Shown: positions 27,766 to 35,412 of the stretch, one piece after another
Position numbering within the stretch: the stretch's first letter is position 1
Layout: every line of letters begins with the position of its first letter
Source: Xanthomarina maritima
GTDB taxonomy: Bacteria > Bacteroidota > Bacteroidia > Flavobacteriales > Flavobacteriaceae
Direction of reading: 5' to 3'
Assembly: GCF_008084905.1 (NCBI RefSeq)
Contig: NZ_VSFC01000020.1
Location: 1-64,000 of the forward strand
Length of the DNA: 64,000 bases
The notes under the pieces: model-generated
What the model saw: the letters and a program-made list of their open reading frames with translations, nothing else
Told to the model about the DNA's origin: nothing
The model's database searches: none
Position numbers and translations under genes: made by a program

Positions 27766-27795
27766 CAAATTTACAAAAAAAGCATATGAATCAAA
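27766..27795 (-). promoter_or_regulatory. Promoter of the cysteine-rich metal operon
   Basis: On the minus strand TTTG (27795-27792) is followed after 18 nt by TAAATTTG (27773-27766). Both boxes match the Bacteroidetes consensus. The GTG start of the first gene begins 5 nt downstream, close to or at the predicted transcription start. Confidence 0.6.
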
Positions 27796-27818
27796 CCATT
27801 TTTTCAAAGGATTAACAT

Positions 27819-28247
27819 TTATATTCGTTGTTTGTGATAATAAAAAGCTGGAATAAGTAATAAAGCAATAAGTGGCTGAATTAAAAAGCGTCTTACATTA
27901 AAAAACAAATAATAATCTTCTTGTTTTGGGTTGATTACAAAATATAGAAACATAGATATAAATATTAAAAAAGCTACTGAATAAATCAATATCGAAAACT
28001 TTATAACGCTTTTGTCTTTAAAAAGCACATACAAAATACCAAGGGAAATGACAGTATTTAAAACATAACGAAGCGTTGTATATGATACTAATTTAAAAAC
28101 TTCTTGCCTTGGAGAATCTATATACAAATAATCGCTTTTAAAGAATGCCAAATATGGGTCGTAGAATAATTGCTCTTCAAAAATTCGAATCAGCACCAAC
28201 AAACCTACCAAAACAAAAAATGCTATGTATTTTAAGAGCTTATTCAT
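27819..28247 (-). CDS. Exosortase F system-associated membrane protein
   Basis: The protein has 142 residues with about four transmembrane helices (roughly 5-22, 60-77, 84-104, 120-137). It has conserved-looking FEEQLFYDPYLAFFK and a terminal RRFLIQPLIALLLIPAFYYHK. It matches the small protein that always accompanies XrtF in Flavobacteriia. Its start overlaps the 3' end of xrtF by 4 bp, so the two are translationally coupled. It probably works with XrtF in processing or anchoring an unknown cargo. Confidence 0.85.
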   Translation of the reverse strand: MNKLLKYIAFFVLVGLLVLIRIFEEQLFYDPYLAFFKSDYLYIDSPRQEVFKLVSYTTLRYVLNTVISLGILYVLFKDKSVIKFSILIYSVAFLIFISMFLYFVINPKQEDYYLFFNVRRFLIQPLIALLLIPAFYYHKQRI

Positions 28248-28789
28248 TTTTTTTCACGATAAGAAAACCTATTCACCCAAAAAAGCCAAAGCAAACAAAC
28301 CATGCCATAAATAATGGCAGGAAAAATAACGGTATGCAAAATATCCTTTCGCCAAGGATAATGATACAACCCAATAGATAAAATTACAACTCGCACTAGA
28401 TTAGCTATATAAATTAACACACTTCCTGCCAATAAATAAAAGAAGGTGGTTTTAAACTTGCCTGTAAAAGCTATAATAAAAGATACAAATAAAATTATAA
28501 CACTTACCGAATTACAACCTTCAATAACTCTGGCAACATATTTCTTGTTAATAATTAGCTTCATGGAAGCTTCATTTGGATGAGGAACAATTTCTGCTTG
28601 ATAACCTAAGCTTTCAATCAATTCTTTACTTTGTTTGGCCACCAAATTAGTCATATAATCAGGATAATAGGTTTCACTAGAACCATATTGCAAATACAAT
28701 TTATATGAAAATGTCAAAACAGTATACACCAAAATAAAAGTGATGATGAATTTGATAACCGTTTTATATTTTAAAATAAGTTCTTTCAA
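28244..28789 (-). CDS. xrtF: Exosortase family protein XrtF
   Basis: This is an integral membrane cysteine transpeptidase-like protein of the exosortase/archaeosortase superfamily. The catalytic triad is visible: Cys in VIEGCNSVS, Arg in NLVRVVIL and His in DILHTVIF (residues 104, 145 and 164 if counted from 28825). About five hydrophobic helices surround them. No ATG is available: the two candidate starts, 28825 and 28789, are both TTG. I chose 28789 because it gives KELILKYK, the usual short cytoplasmic start. It is followed by its partner gene. No recognisable sorted substrate is in the window. Confidence 0.85.
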   Translation of the reverse strand: MKELILKYKTVIKFIITFILVYTVLTFSYKLYLQYGSSETYYPDYMTNLVAKQSKELIESLGYQAEIVPHPNEASMKLIINKKYVARVIEGCNSVSVIILFVSFIIAFTGKFKTTFFYLLAGSVLIYIANLVRVVILSIGLYHYPWRKDILHTVIFPAIIYGMVCLLWLFWVNRFSYREKK

Positions 28790-28854
28790 AAAAATAATAT
28801 TAATTACGACGTTAAAATTATACAAATAAGATGTTAGAATGCTCCCATTTTAAA

Positions 28855-28862
28855 TACTTTTG
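28855..28862 (+). promoter_or_regulatory. Possible -7 box for the fRMsr-like gene
   Basis: TACTTTTG is an exact TAnnTTTG match, 17 nt before the ATG at 28880. No -33 box is clear. Confidence 0.45.
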
Positions 28863-28879
28863 CTAAAAATTTTTAAACA

Positions 28880-29332
28880 ATGACTTTTACATCACTAAAA
28901 CCACAAATAGAAACTATTATTTCATCAACTAAAACGGTAGACGAACGGTTAAAAAACATTTGCGAACTTCTAGAATCTGAAATTCCACACTACAATTGGG
29001 TTGGTTTTTATTTTAAAAATGGTGATAAAAACGAATTAAAATTAGGGCCTTATGTTGGCGAACCTACAGACCATACCATTATCCCTTTTGGGAAAGGTAT
29101 CTGTGGGCAAGTAGCTGTTAGCAACAAAAATTTTGTGGTTCCTGATGTTGCAGCTCAAGACAATTATATTGCTTGTAGTATTACAGTAAAAGCTGAAATT
29201 GTAATTCCTATTTTTGTAAATGGCGAAAATATTGGACAAATTGATATAGACTCTAATACGCCAGATCCATTTACAGAAGCAGACGAGCGTTTTTTAGAAT
29301 TTGTCTGTGAGAAAGTGGCAACTATTCTTTAG
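28880..29332 (+). CDS. GAF-domain free methionine-(R)-sulfoxide reductase-like protein
   Basis: The protein is a single GAF domain of 150 residues. It has the fRMsr signatures NWVGFYF, GKGICGQ (Cys75), IACS followed by AEIVIPI (Cys99), and IGQIDIDS. fRMsr enzymes reduce free methionine-R-sulfoxide with a catalytic Cys equivalent to Cys99. The third Cys of the Escherichia coli enzyme (about 10 residues before the GxCG motif) is replaced here (PTDHTI), so the disulfide relay would use Cys75 only. The gene is divergent from xrtF and close to purH. Confidence 0.82.
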   Translation: MTFTSLKPQIETIISSTKTVDERLKNICELLESEIPHYNWVGFYFKNGDKNELKLGPYVGEPTDHTIIPFGKGICGQVAVSNKNFVVPDVAAQDNYIACSITVKAEIVIPIFVNGENIGQIDIDSNTPDPFTEADERFLEFVCEKVATIL

Positions 29333-29411
29333 TTGTTAATAACTTTTAGTTTAAGTTGAAAAAACGCATGTATTTAGCTTGTGTTACTAAGTTTATTTTG
29401 ATTGAAATACC

Positions 29412-29419
29412 TACTTTTG
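29412..29419 (+). promoter_or_regulatory. Possible -7 box for purH
   Basis: TACTTTTG matches TAnnTTTG and lies 80 nt before the chosen purH ATG. The leader contains a loose 8-bp inverted repeat (AACATTCT / AGAATGTT) but no recognisable purine riboswitch. Confidence 0.45.
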
Positions 29420-29498
29420 CACTCATAAAAAGCAACTAACATTCTACAATGAAAATATATCGTTTTTAAAAAGAATGTTTACACACAACACAACTAAA

Positions 29499-31031
29499 AT
29501 GAGCAACAACAAAACCATTAAATCGGCTTTAATTTCTGTTTTCAGTAAAGACGGATTAGAACCTATTGTAAAACAATTACACCACCAAAATGTAATTATC
29601 TACTCGACTGGTGGAACAGAAAAATTTATTAAAGATTTAGGCATTCCAGTAGTGCCTGTTGAAGATGTTACGTCCTACCCTTCCATTCTTGGTGGTCGTG
29701 TAAAAACGTTGCACCCAAAAGTGTTTGGTGGTATTTTAAACAGACAAAATAACGAAAGTGATGTAAAAGAGTTGATCGATTTTGAAATCCCTCAAATCGA
29801 TTTAGTCATTGTAGATTTATATCCTTTTGAAAAAACAGTTGCTTCTGGAGCTAACAATCAAGATATTATTGAGAAAATTGATATTGGTGGCATTTCTTTA
29901 ATTCGAGCAGCTGCTAAAAATTATGCAGATGTAGTTTGTGTGTCTTCAGTTGAAGATTACAGCGAGTTTTTAGAATTACTTCAAGCTAAAAACGGAGAAA
30001 CATCTGAAGATGACAGAAAACAATTCGCTGCAAAATCATTCAACGTATCTTCGCATTACGATTCGGCTATTTTTAACTATTTCAATAAAAATCATGAGAT
30101 TGCGACTTTAAAAATTAGTGAAACTCAAGGCCAAGTATTGCGCTATGGCGAAAATCCTCATCAAAGAGGGTTTTTCTTTGGAAATTTCGACGACATCTTT
30201 ACCAAACTTCATGGAAAAGAATTAAGCTATAACAATTTGCTTGATGTGGATGCTGCTGTGAATTTAATGAACGAGTTTAAAGGTGAAGCGCCAACGTTTG
30301 CTATTTTAAAACATAACAACGCTTGTGGATTTGCACAAAGAGACACTGTTCTTGAAGCTTATAAAGCGGCTTTAGCTGGAGATCCAGTTTCTGCTTTTGG
30401 AGGTATTTTAATTAGCAACACGGAAATAGATTTAGCAACTGCTGAAGAAATTCATAATTTATTTTGCGAAGTGATTATTGCTCCATCATTTTCTACTGAA
30501 GCTGAAGCTGTATTAAAAGGAAAAAAGAATAGAATTTTATTAATCCTAAAAGATATCGACTTACCTCAAACAACAGTTAGAACCTGTTTAAATGGTGTTT
30601 TGGTTCAAGATAGAGACAACAAAACAGATAGCATTGCAGATTTATCTTATGCTACAAACAATAAACCTACAGAAAGTGAGTTAGAAGATTTAATATTTGC
30701 ATCAAAAATTTGCAAGCATACCAAATCGAACACCATTGTATTAGCAAAAAACAAACAATTATGTGCTAGTGGCACTGGACAAACCAGTCGTGTGGACGCG
30801 TTAAATCAAGCCATTCATAAAGCTCAATCTTTTAAATTCGATTTAAAAGGAGCTGTTATGGCAAGTGATGCCTTTTTTCCGTTTCCAGACTGTGTAGAGA
30901 TTGCAGATCATGCTGGAATTTCAGCAGTAATTCAACCAGGAGGTTCTATCAAAGATCAACTGAGTATTGATTATTGTAATGAAAATAATTTGGCAATGAT
31001 GTTTACAGGAACAAGACATTTTAAACATTAA
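29499..31031 (+). CDS. purH: Bifunctional AICAR formyltransferase / IMP cyclohydrolase
   Basis: The protein has 510 residues. The N-terminal IMP cyclohydrolase (MGS-like) domain covers about 1-130, with STGGTEKFIKDLG and GGRVKTLHPKV. The C-terminal AICAR transformylase domain covers about 130-510, with LRYGENPHQ, KHNNACGFA and the end GGSIKDQLSIDYCNENN. It performs the last two steps of de novo IMP synthesis in the cytoplasm. I chose the ATG at 29499 (MSNNKTIKSALISVFSK), because the family begins there; an upstream in-frame ATG at 29475 adds eight residues. It is alone in its transcript. Confidence 0.97.
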   Translation: MSNNKTIKSALISVFSKDGLEPIVKQLHHQNVIIYSTGGTEKFIKDLGIPVVPVEDVTSYPSILGGRVKTLHPKVFGGILNRQNNESDVKELIDFEIPQIDLVIVDLYPFEKTVASGANNQDIIEKIDIGGISLIRAAAKNYADVVCVSSVEDYSEFLELLQAKNGETSEDDRKQFAAKSFNVSSHYDSAIFNYFNKNHEIATLKISETQGQVLRYGENPHQRGFFFGNFDDIFTKLHGKELSYNNLLDVDAAVNLMNEFKGEAPTFAILKHNNACGFAQRDTVLEAYKAALAGDPVSAFGGILISNTEIDLATAEEIHNLFCEVIIAPSFSTEAEAVLKGKKNRILLILKDIDLPQTTVRTCLNGVLVQDRDNKTDSIADLSYATNNKPTESELEDLIFASKICKHTKSNTIVLAKNKQLCASGTGQTSRVDALNQAIHKAQSFKFDLKGAVMASDAFFPFPDCVEIADHAGISAVIQPGGSIKDQLSIDYCNENNLAMMFTGTRHFKH

Positions 31032-31036
31032 AAAAC

Positions 31037-31062
31037 CTATGATAATAGGAATCTCTTTTTTG
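31037..31062 (+). terminator. Weak terminator-like hairpin after purH
   Basis: CCTAT-GATA-ATAGG forms a 5-bp stem followed, 6 nt later, by a run of six T, just after the purH stop. The stem is short, so the call is tentative. Confidence 0.35.
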
Positions 31063-31200
31063 AAGTTTAGATCTTTGATTTATGATACAAGTAACTTTTC
31101 AAATAATAAGAATCAAAAAGTAAACCAAAGATAAATATTGCGTAACTTTTATTACATTTACAAGATTGAATAACAAACCTCAAATAAACAACATAAACGC

Positions 31201-32229
31201 ATGGGATTTTTTGACTTCCTAACCGAGGAAATAGCAATAGATTTAGGAACTGCAAATACACTTATCATTCATAATGATAAAGTGGTAGTAGACAGCCCTT
31301 CTATTGTAGCAAGAGATAGAATTTCTGGAAAAATAATTGCTGTTGGTAAGGAAGCCAGCATGATGCAAGGAAAAACACATGAAAACATTAAAACCATTAG
31401 ACCATTAAAAGATGGAGTAATTGCAGATTTTGATGCTAGTGAACAAATGATAAGCATGTTCATTAAAAATATTCCTGCGTTAAAAAAGAAATTCTTTACT
31501 CCTGCCTTGCGTATGGTTATTTGCATTCCATCAGGAATTACAGAGGTTGAGATGCGAGCAGTAAAAGAAAGTGCAGAACGTGTTAATGGCAAAGAAGTTT
31601 ATTTAATTCACGAGCCTATGGCTGCTGCTATTGGTATTGGTGTAGATATTATGCAGCCAAAAGGAAACATGATTGTAGATATAGGTGGTGGAACTACCGA
31701 AATTGCTGTTATTGCTCTTGGTGGTATTGTTTGCGATAAATCGGTTAAAATTGCAGGAGACGTTTTTACTAATGATATTGTTTATTACATGCGTACCCAA
31801 CACAACTTATATGTTGGAGAACGTACTGCTGAAAAAATAAAAATTCAAATTGGTGCTGCCACTGAAGATTTAGAACTTCCTCCAGAAGACATGAGTGTTC
31901 AAGGTCGTGACTTATTAACAGGGAAACCAAAACAAGTTAATATTTCTTATAGAGAGATTGCAAAGGCTTTAGACAAATCTATATTACGTATTGAAGATGC
32001 AGTTATGGAAACATTGTCACAAACGCCTCCAGAATTGGCTGCAGACATATATAATACAGGTATTTATTTAGCAGGTGGTGGATCGATGTTAAGAGGTTTA
32101 GATAAACGTTTGTCTCAAAAAACAGACTTACCTGTTTACATTGCTGAAGATCCTTTACGTGCTGTAGTTCGTGGTACTGGAATCACTCTAAAAAACTTAC
32201 CTAAATACAAAAGCGTCTTGATAAAATAG
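31201..32229 (+). CDS. mreB: Rod shape-determining protein MreB
   Basis: The protein has 342 residues and is the bacterial actin that organises the elongation machinery under the inner membrane. Motifs include the phosphate-1 loop IAIDLGTANT, phosphate-2 IVDIGGGTTEIAVI and the adenosine site YLAGGGSMLRGL. The short amphipathic start MGFFDFLTEE is the membrane-binding segment. It is the first gene of a tight five-gene elongasome operon (mreB, mreC, mreD, mrdA, rodA). The 169-nt spacer from purH presumably holds its promoter, though no strong TAnnTTTG box stands out. Confidence 0.98.
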   Translation: MGFFDFLTEEIAIDLGTANTLIIHNDKVVVDSPSIVARDRISGKIIAVGKEASMMQGKTHENIKTIRPLKDGVIADFDASEQMISMFIKNIPALKKKFFTPALRMVICIPSGITEVEMRAVKESAERVNGKEVYLIHEPMAAAIGIGVDIMQPKGNMIVDIGGGTTEIAVIALGGIVCDKSVKIAGDVFTNDIVYYMRTQHNLYVGERTAEKIKIQIGAATEDLELPPEDMSVQGRDLLTGKPKQVNISYREIAKALDKSILRIEDAVMETLSQTPPELAADIYNTGIYLAGGGSMLRGLDKRLSQKTDLPVYIAEDPLRAVVRGTGITLKNLPKYKSVLIK

Positions 32230-32235
32230 TTTAAC

Positions 32236-33057
32236 ATGCAGCAAATAATAAACTTCATTATAAGAAACAAAGCATTTTTGTTATACTTATTGTTGTTTTC
32301 AATTGCCATGGTGTTCACCATTCAATCGCATTCATATCATAAAAGTAAATTTATAAATTCAGCAAATTTTTTAACTGGAGGCATTTACAAATCTGTAAAT
32401 GATATTAATGAATATGTTAATTTAAAAACTCAAAACGAAATCCTTCAGGAAGAAAACAGTAACTTAAAATCTATACTTTTTAATCAGACAGATACGATAA
32501 ATAAGACTTTTATAGACAGCTCTTATTCTGGTATTTTTTATAAATTTTATCCAGCAATCGTATTTAAAAATAGCTATTCTTTAAGTAATAATGTGCTTTT
32601 AATTAACAAAGGTAAAAAAGATAGTATACGTCAAGATTTTGGAGTTATATCTTCAAAAGGCATTGTAGGCATTATAGATAATACAAGTAATAAATACGCA
32701 ACAGTAATTTCTATTTTAAATACTACTAGTAGAATAAGTGCAAAATTGAAAAAATCGAATCACTTCGGATCATTAGTCTGGAATACAAAATCTCCAGAAT
32801 TCATTCAATTAACCGAAATTCCAAAAATTGCACCATTAACTAAAGGTGATACAGTTGTAACTTCTGGACGTTCTACTATTTTTCCTAAAAACATTCCTAT
32901 TGGAATAATAGATAGCTATCAGTTAGATGCTGCTGAAAATTTTTATACCATACATGTCAAATTATTTAATGATATGACTAGTATTGAACATGTCTATATC
33001 ATTGAGAATAAAGATGCCGAAGAGTTAAACACATTAATAAATAATACCAATGAATAG
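32236..33057 (+). CDS. mreC: Rod shape-determining protein MreC
   Basis: The protein has 273 residues. One N-terminal transmembrane helix (about 12-29) is followed by a coiled coil (about 55-80, KTQNEILQEENSNLKS) and the periplasmic beta domain (GVISSKGIVGIIDNTSNKYA, then GDTVVTSGRSTIFPKNIPIG). It forms filaments that link MreB/MreD to PBP2 and activate it. It starts 6 nt after mreB and overlaps mreD by 8 bp. Confidence 0.96.
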   Translation: MQQIINFIIRNKAFLLYLLLFSIAMVFTIQSHSYHKSKFINSANFLTGGIYKSVNDINEYVNLKTQNEILQEENSNLKSILFNQTDTINKTFIDSSYSGIFYKFYPAIVFKNSYSLSNNVLLINKGKKDSIRQDFGVISSKGIVGIIDNTSNKYATVISILNTTSRISAKLKKSNHFGSLVWNTKSPEFIQLTEIPKIAPLTKGDTVVTSGRSTIFPKNIPIGIIDSYQLDAAENFYTIHVKLFNDMTSIEHVYIIENKDAEELNTLINNTNE

Positions 33058-33553
33058 TATTATTTTTACGCATACTTTTCGATTTATTATTCTTGTTTTA
33101 TTGCAAGTATTGGTATTAAACCACATTAATTTTCTAGGTTATTTAAACCCTTATTTATATATTTTATTTATTCTATTATATCCATTAAAAAACAATAGAG
33201 TCGTATTTATATTTCTCAGTTTCTTATTAGGTTTAACTATAGACTTGTTTTTAGATTCTGGTGGAGTTAATGCTGCAGCATCAGTTACAATCGCATACTT
33301 GAGACCTTATGTTTTGAAATTTTCATTTGGTGCAGTTTACGATCATCAAACCATGAAGTTTGGAAATGTAGAGTTTGGATCTAAGCTTACTTACTTTACT
33401 ATATTAACAGTAATCCATCATTTTATTTTATTTTCATTAGAAATTTTTAACGTTTCAAAAATAATTTTAATACTCCAAAACACGTTATTCTCCAGTATAT
33501 TTACTATTATACTTTGCATTTTAACAACTATTATATTTAGCAGGAGAAATTAA
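33050..33553 (+). CDS. mreD: Rod shape-determining protein MreD
   Basis: The protein has 167 residues with about five transmembrane helices. Typical marks are the NHINFLGYLNPYLYILFILLYP-like start (NP-Y motif) and GLTIDLFLDSGGVNAAASV. It is an inner-membrane partner of MreC in the elongasome. Its start overlaps mreC by 8 bp and its stop overlaps mrdA by 1 bp, showing coupled translation. Confidence 0.93.
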   Translation: MNSIIFTHTFRFIILVLLQVLVLNHINFLGYLNPYLYILFILLYPLKNNRVVFIFLSFLLGLTIDLFLDSGGVNAAASVTIAYLRPYVLKFSFGAVYDHQTMKFGNVEFGSKLTYFTILTVIHHFILFSLEIFNVSKIILILQNTLFSSIFTIILCILTTIIFSRRN

Positions 33554-35412
33554 TGAGGCAACTTTTACTATTCATATTAATTATAATTGTAGGTCTTACG
33601 TTTATTACAAGGTTATTTTATCTTCAGGTTTATAATTCTGAAGCACACAATTTATTTGAAGATAATGCCATCCGGAAAGTTTATGATTACCCTAAAAGAG
33701 GGTTTGTCTACGATAGAAATGGCGTATTATTAGTATCTAACCAACCATCATACGATGTCATGATTATTCCTCGTGAAGTAAAGCCATTAGATACTTTAGA
33801 ATTTTGTTCGTTATTAAAAATTGATAAAGAACAGTTTATAAAAATATATAATAAATCATATCATTATTCTCCAAGATTACCTTCAGTATTTGTATCGCAT
33901 CTTTCTAAAGAAGACTATGCAGCCTTACAAGAAAAAATGAGAAAATATGAAGGATTCTACATTCAAAAACGTTCTTTAAGAGATTACCAAACTACTATTG
34001 GAGCAAATGTTTTAGGATATATTGCAGAAGCCACACAATATCAAATTGATAACGATCCTTATTACAACATGGGAGATTTAGTAGGGAAACAGGGTGTTGA
34101 GCTATCCTACGAAAATGAGCTACGAGGCATAAAAGGTATAAAATTTATACAAAAGGATAGATTTAATAGAGATATTGGACCATACAAAGATGGCATTTAT
34201 GACACCATTCCACAACAAGGTAAAGATATTACCATATCCATAGATGCTAAACTTCAGGAGTATGGCGAAAAACTCATGCAAAATAAACATGGTGGTATAG
34301 TTGCCATAGAGCCAAGTACTGGAGAAATATTATCCTTAATCTCTGCCCCTACTTACAATCCGAATTTATTGGTTGGAAGAAAGCGTTCCAAAAATTTTAC
34401 AAGATTATATAATGACACCCTAAGCAGACCTTTAATAGACAGAGGTTTATTACGTATGCACGAACCAGGCTCTCCATTTAAAGCACTTGTAGCATTAGTT
34501 GCATTACAAGAAAATGCAATAACCCCTCAAACTACAGTATCTTGTTCAGGAGTTTATCATTATGGTCGAAAAGGAACTATGGGATGTCATTGTGGAGGTG
34601 GAAGACGCGATTTAGTATTAGGTATTGCCAAATCTTGCAACTCGTATTTTGCAAATGCGTTTAGAAAAAGTATTGATATGTATCCAGACGCTAGTCATTC
34701 TATGGATGTATGGAGTAACCATATGAAAAGTTTTGGTTTAGGAAACTTTCTTGGTTACGATTTAGCAATTGGAAAAAAAGGTAATATTCCAGATGGTGCA
34801 TATTACGATAAATGGTATCCAGACTTTAATTGGGGAGCCACTACTATAATTTCAAATGCTATTGGGCAAGGAGAAGTATTAGTAACTCCAATCCAATTAG
34901 CTAATGTTACAGCAGCAATAGCAAATAAAGGGTTTTATTTTATACCTCATATTATTAAAAATATTGATGGTCAAACAATAGATGAAAAATTTACTACCAA
35001 AAAACAAACTACCATTGATGAAAAACATTTTGATCCAGTAATTCAAGGATTATTTGATGTTTACAATTATGGTACTGCTCATTTTTTACAAGTTCCTGGA
35101 ATTGACATTTGTGGAAAAACTGGAACTGCTGAAAATTTTACGATTATAGATGGCAAAAGAACACAACTAACAGACCACTCTATTTTTATAGCATTTGCAC
35201 CAAAAGATAATCCAAAAATTGCTATAGCGGTTTTTGTTGAAAACGGATATTATGGTGCTCGATGGGCTGGAAGAATTGCAAGTTTAATGATTGAAAAATA
35301 TTTAAAAGGTGAAGTAACTCTTACTCAAATGGAAAAACTTGTATTGGAAAAAAGCCTTGAAGAGGAATATGCCAAACCATATTCTGGAACACCTTTTACT
35401 ATCAATAAATAA
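33553..35412 (+). CDS. mrdA: Penicillin-binding protein 2 (elongasome transpeptidase)
   Basis: The protein has 619 residues. A transmembrane anchor (about 4-24) precedes the pedestal domain and the transpeptidase domain, with SPFK (catalytic Ser307, Lys310), SCN (361-363) and KTG (522-524). It cross-links peptidoglycan during elongation with RodA. Between the Ser and SxN motifs is a Cys/His cluster (Cys331, Cys345, His346, Cys347), which may be a metal site comparable to the zinc site reported in Escherichia coli PBP2; the ligands are not the same. It sits between mreD and rodA. Confidence 0.97.
   Translation: MRQLLLFILIIIVGLTFITRLFYLQVYNSEAHNLFEDNAIRKVYDYPKRGFVYDRNGVLLVSNQPSYDVMIIPREVKPLDTLEFCSLLKIDKEQFIKIYNKSYHYSPRLPSVFVSHLSKEDYAALQEKMRKYEGFYIQKRSLRDYQTTIGANVLGYIAEATQYQIDNDPYYNMGDLVGKQGVELSYENELRGIKGIKFIQKDRFNRDIGPYKDGIYDTIPQQGKDITISIDAKLQEYGEKLMQNKHGGIVAIEPSTGEILSLISAPTYNPNLLVGRKRSKNFTRLYNDTLSRPLIDRGLLRMHEPGSPFKALVALVALQENAITPQTTVSCSGVYHYGRKGTMGCHCGGGRRDLVLGIAKSCNSYFANAFRKSIDMYPDASHSMDVWSNHMKSFGLGNFLGYDLAIGKKGNIPDGAYYDKWYPDFNWGATTIISNAIGQGEVLVTPIQLANVTAAIANKGFYFIPHIIKNIDGQTIDEKFTTKKQTTIDEKHFDPVIQGLFDVYNYGTAHFLQVPGIDICGKTGTAENFTIIDGKRTQLTDHSIFIAFAPKDNPKIAIAVFVENGYYGARWAGRIASLMIEKYLKGEVTLTQMEKLVLEKSLEEEYAKPYSGTPFTINK

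Noticed and set aside
29420-29498. Riboswitch in the purH leader
   Set aside because: Only a loose 8-bp inverted repeat is present; the conserved purine or PRPP aptamer features are missing.
31063-31200. Promoter of mreB
   Set aside because: Candidate boxes (TACATTTA) lack the final G and a properly spaced TTG, so I could not support a site.
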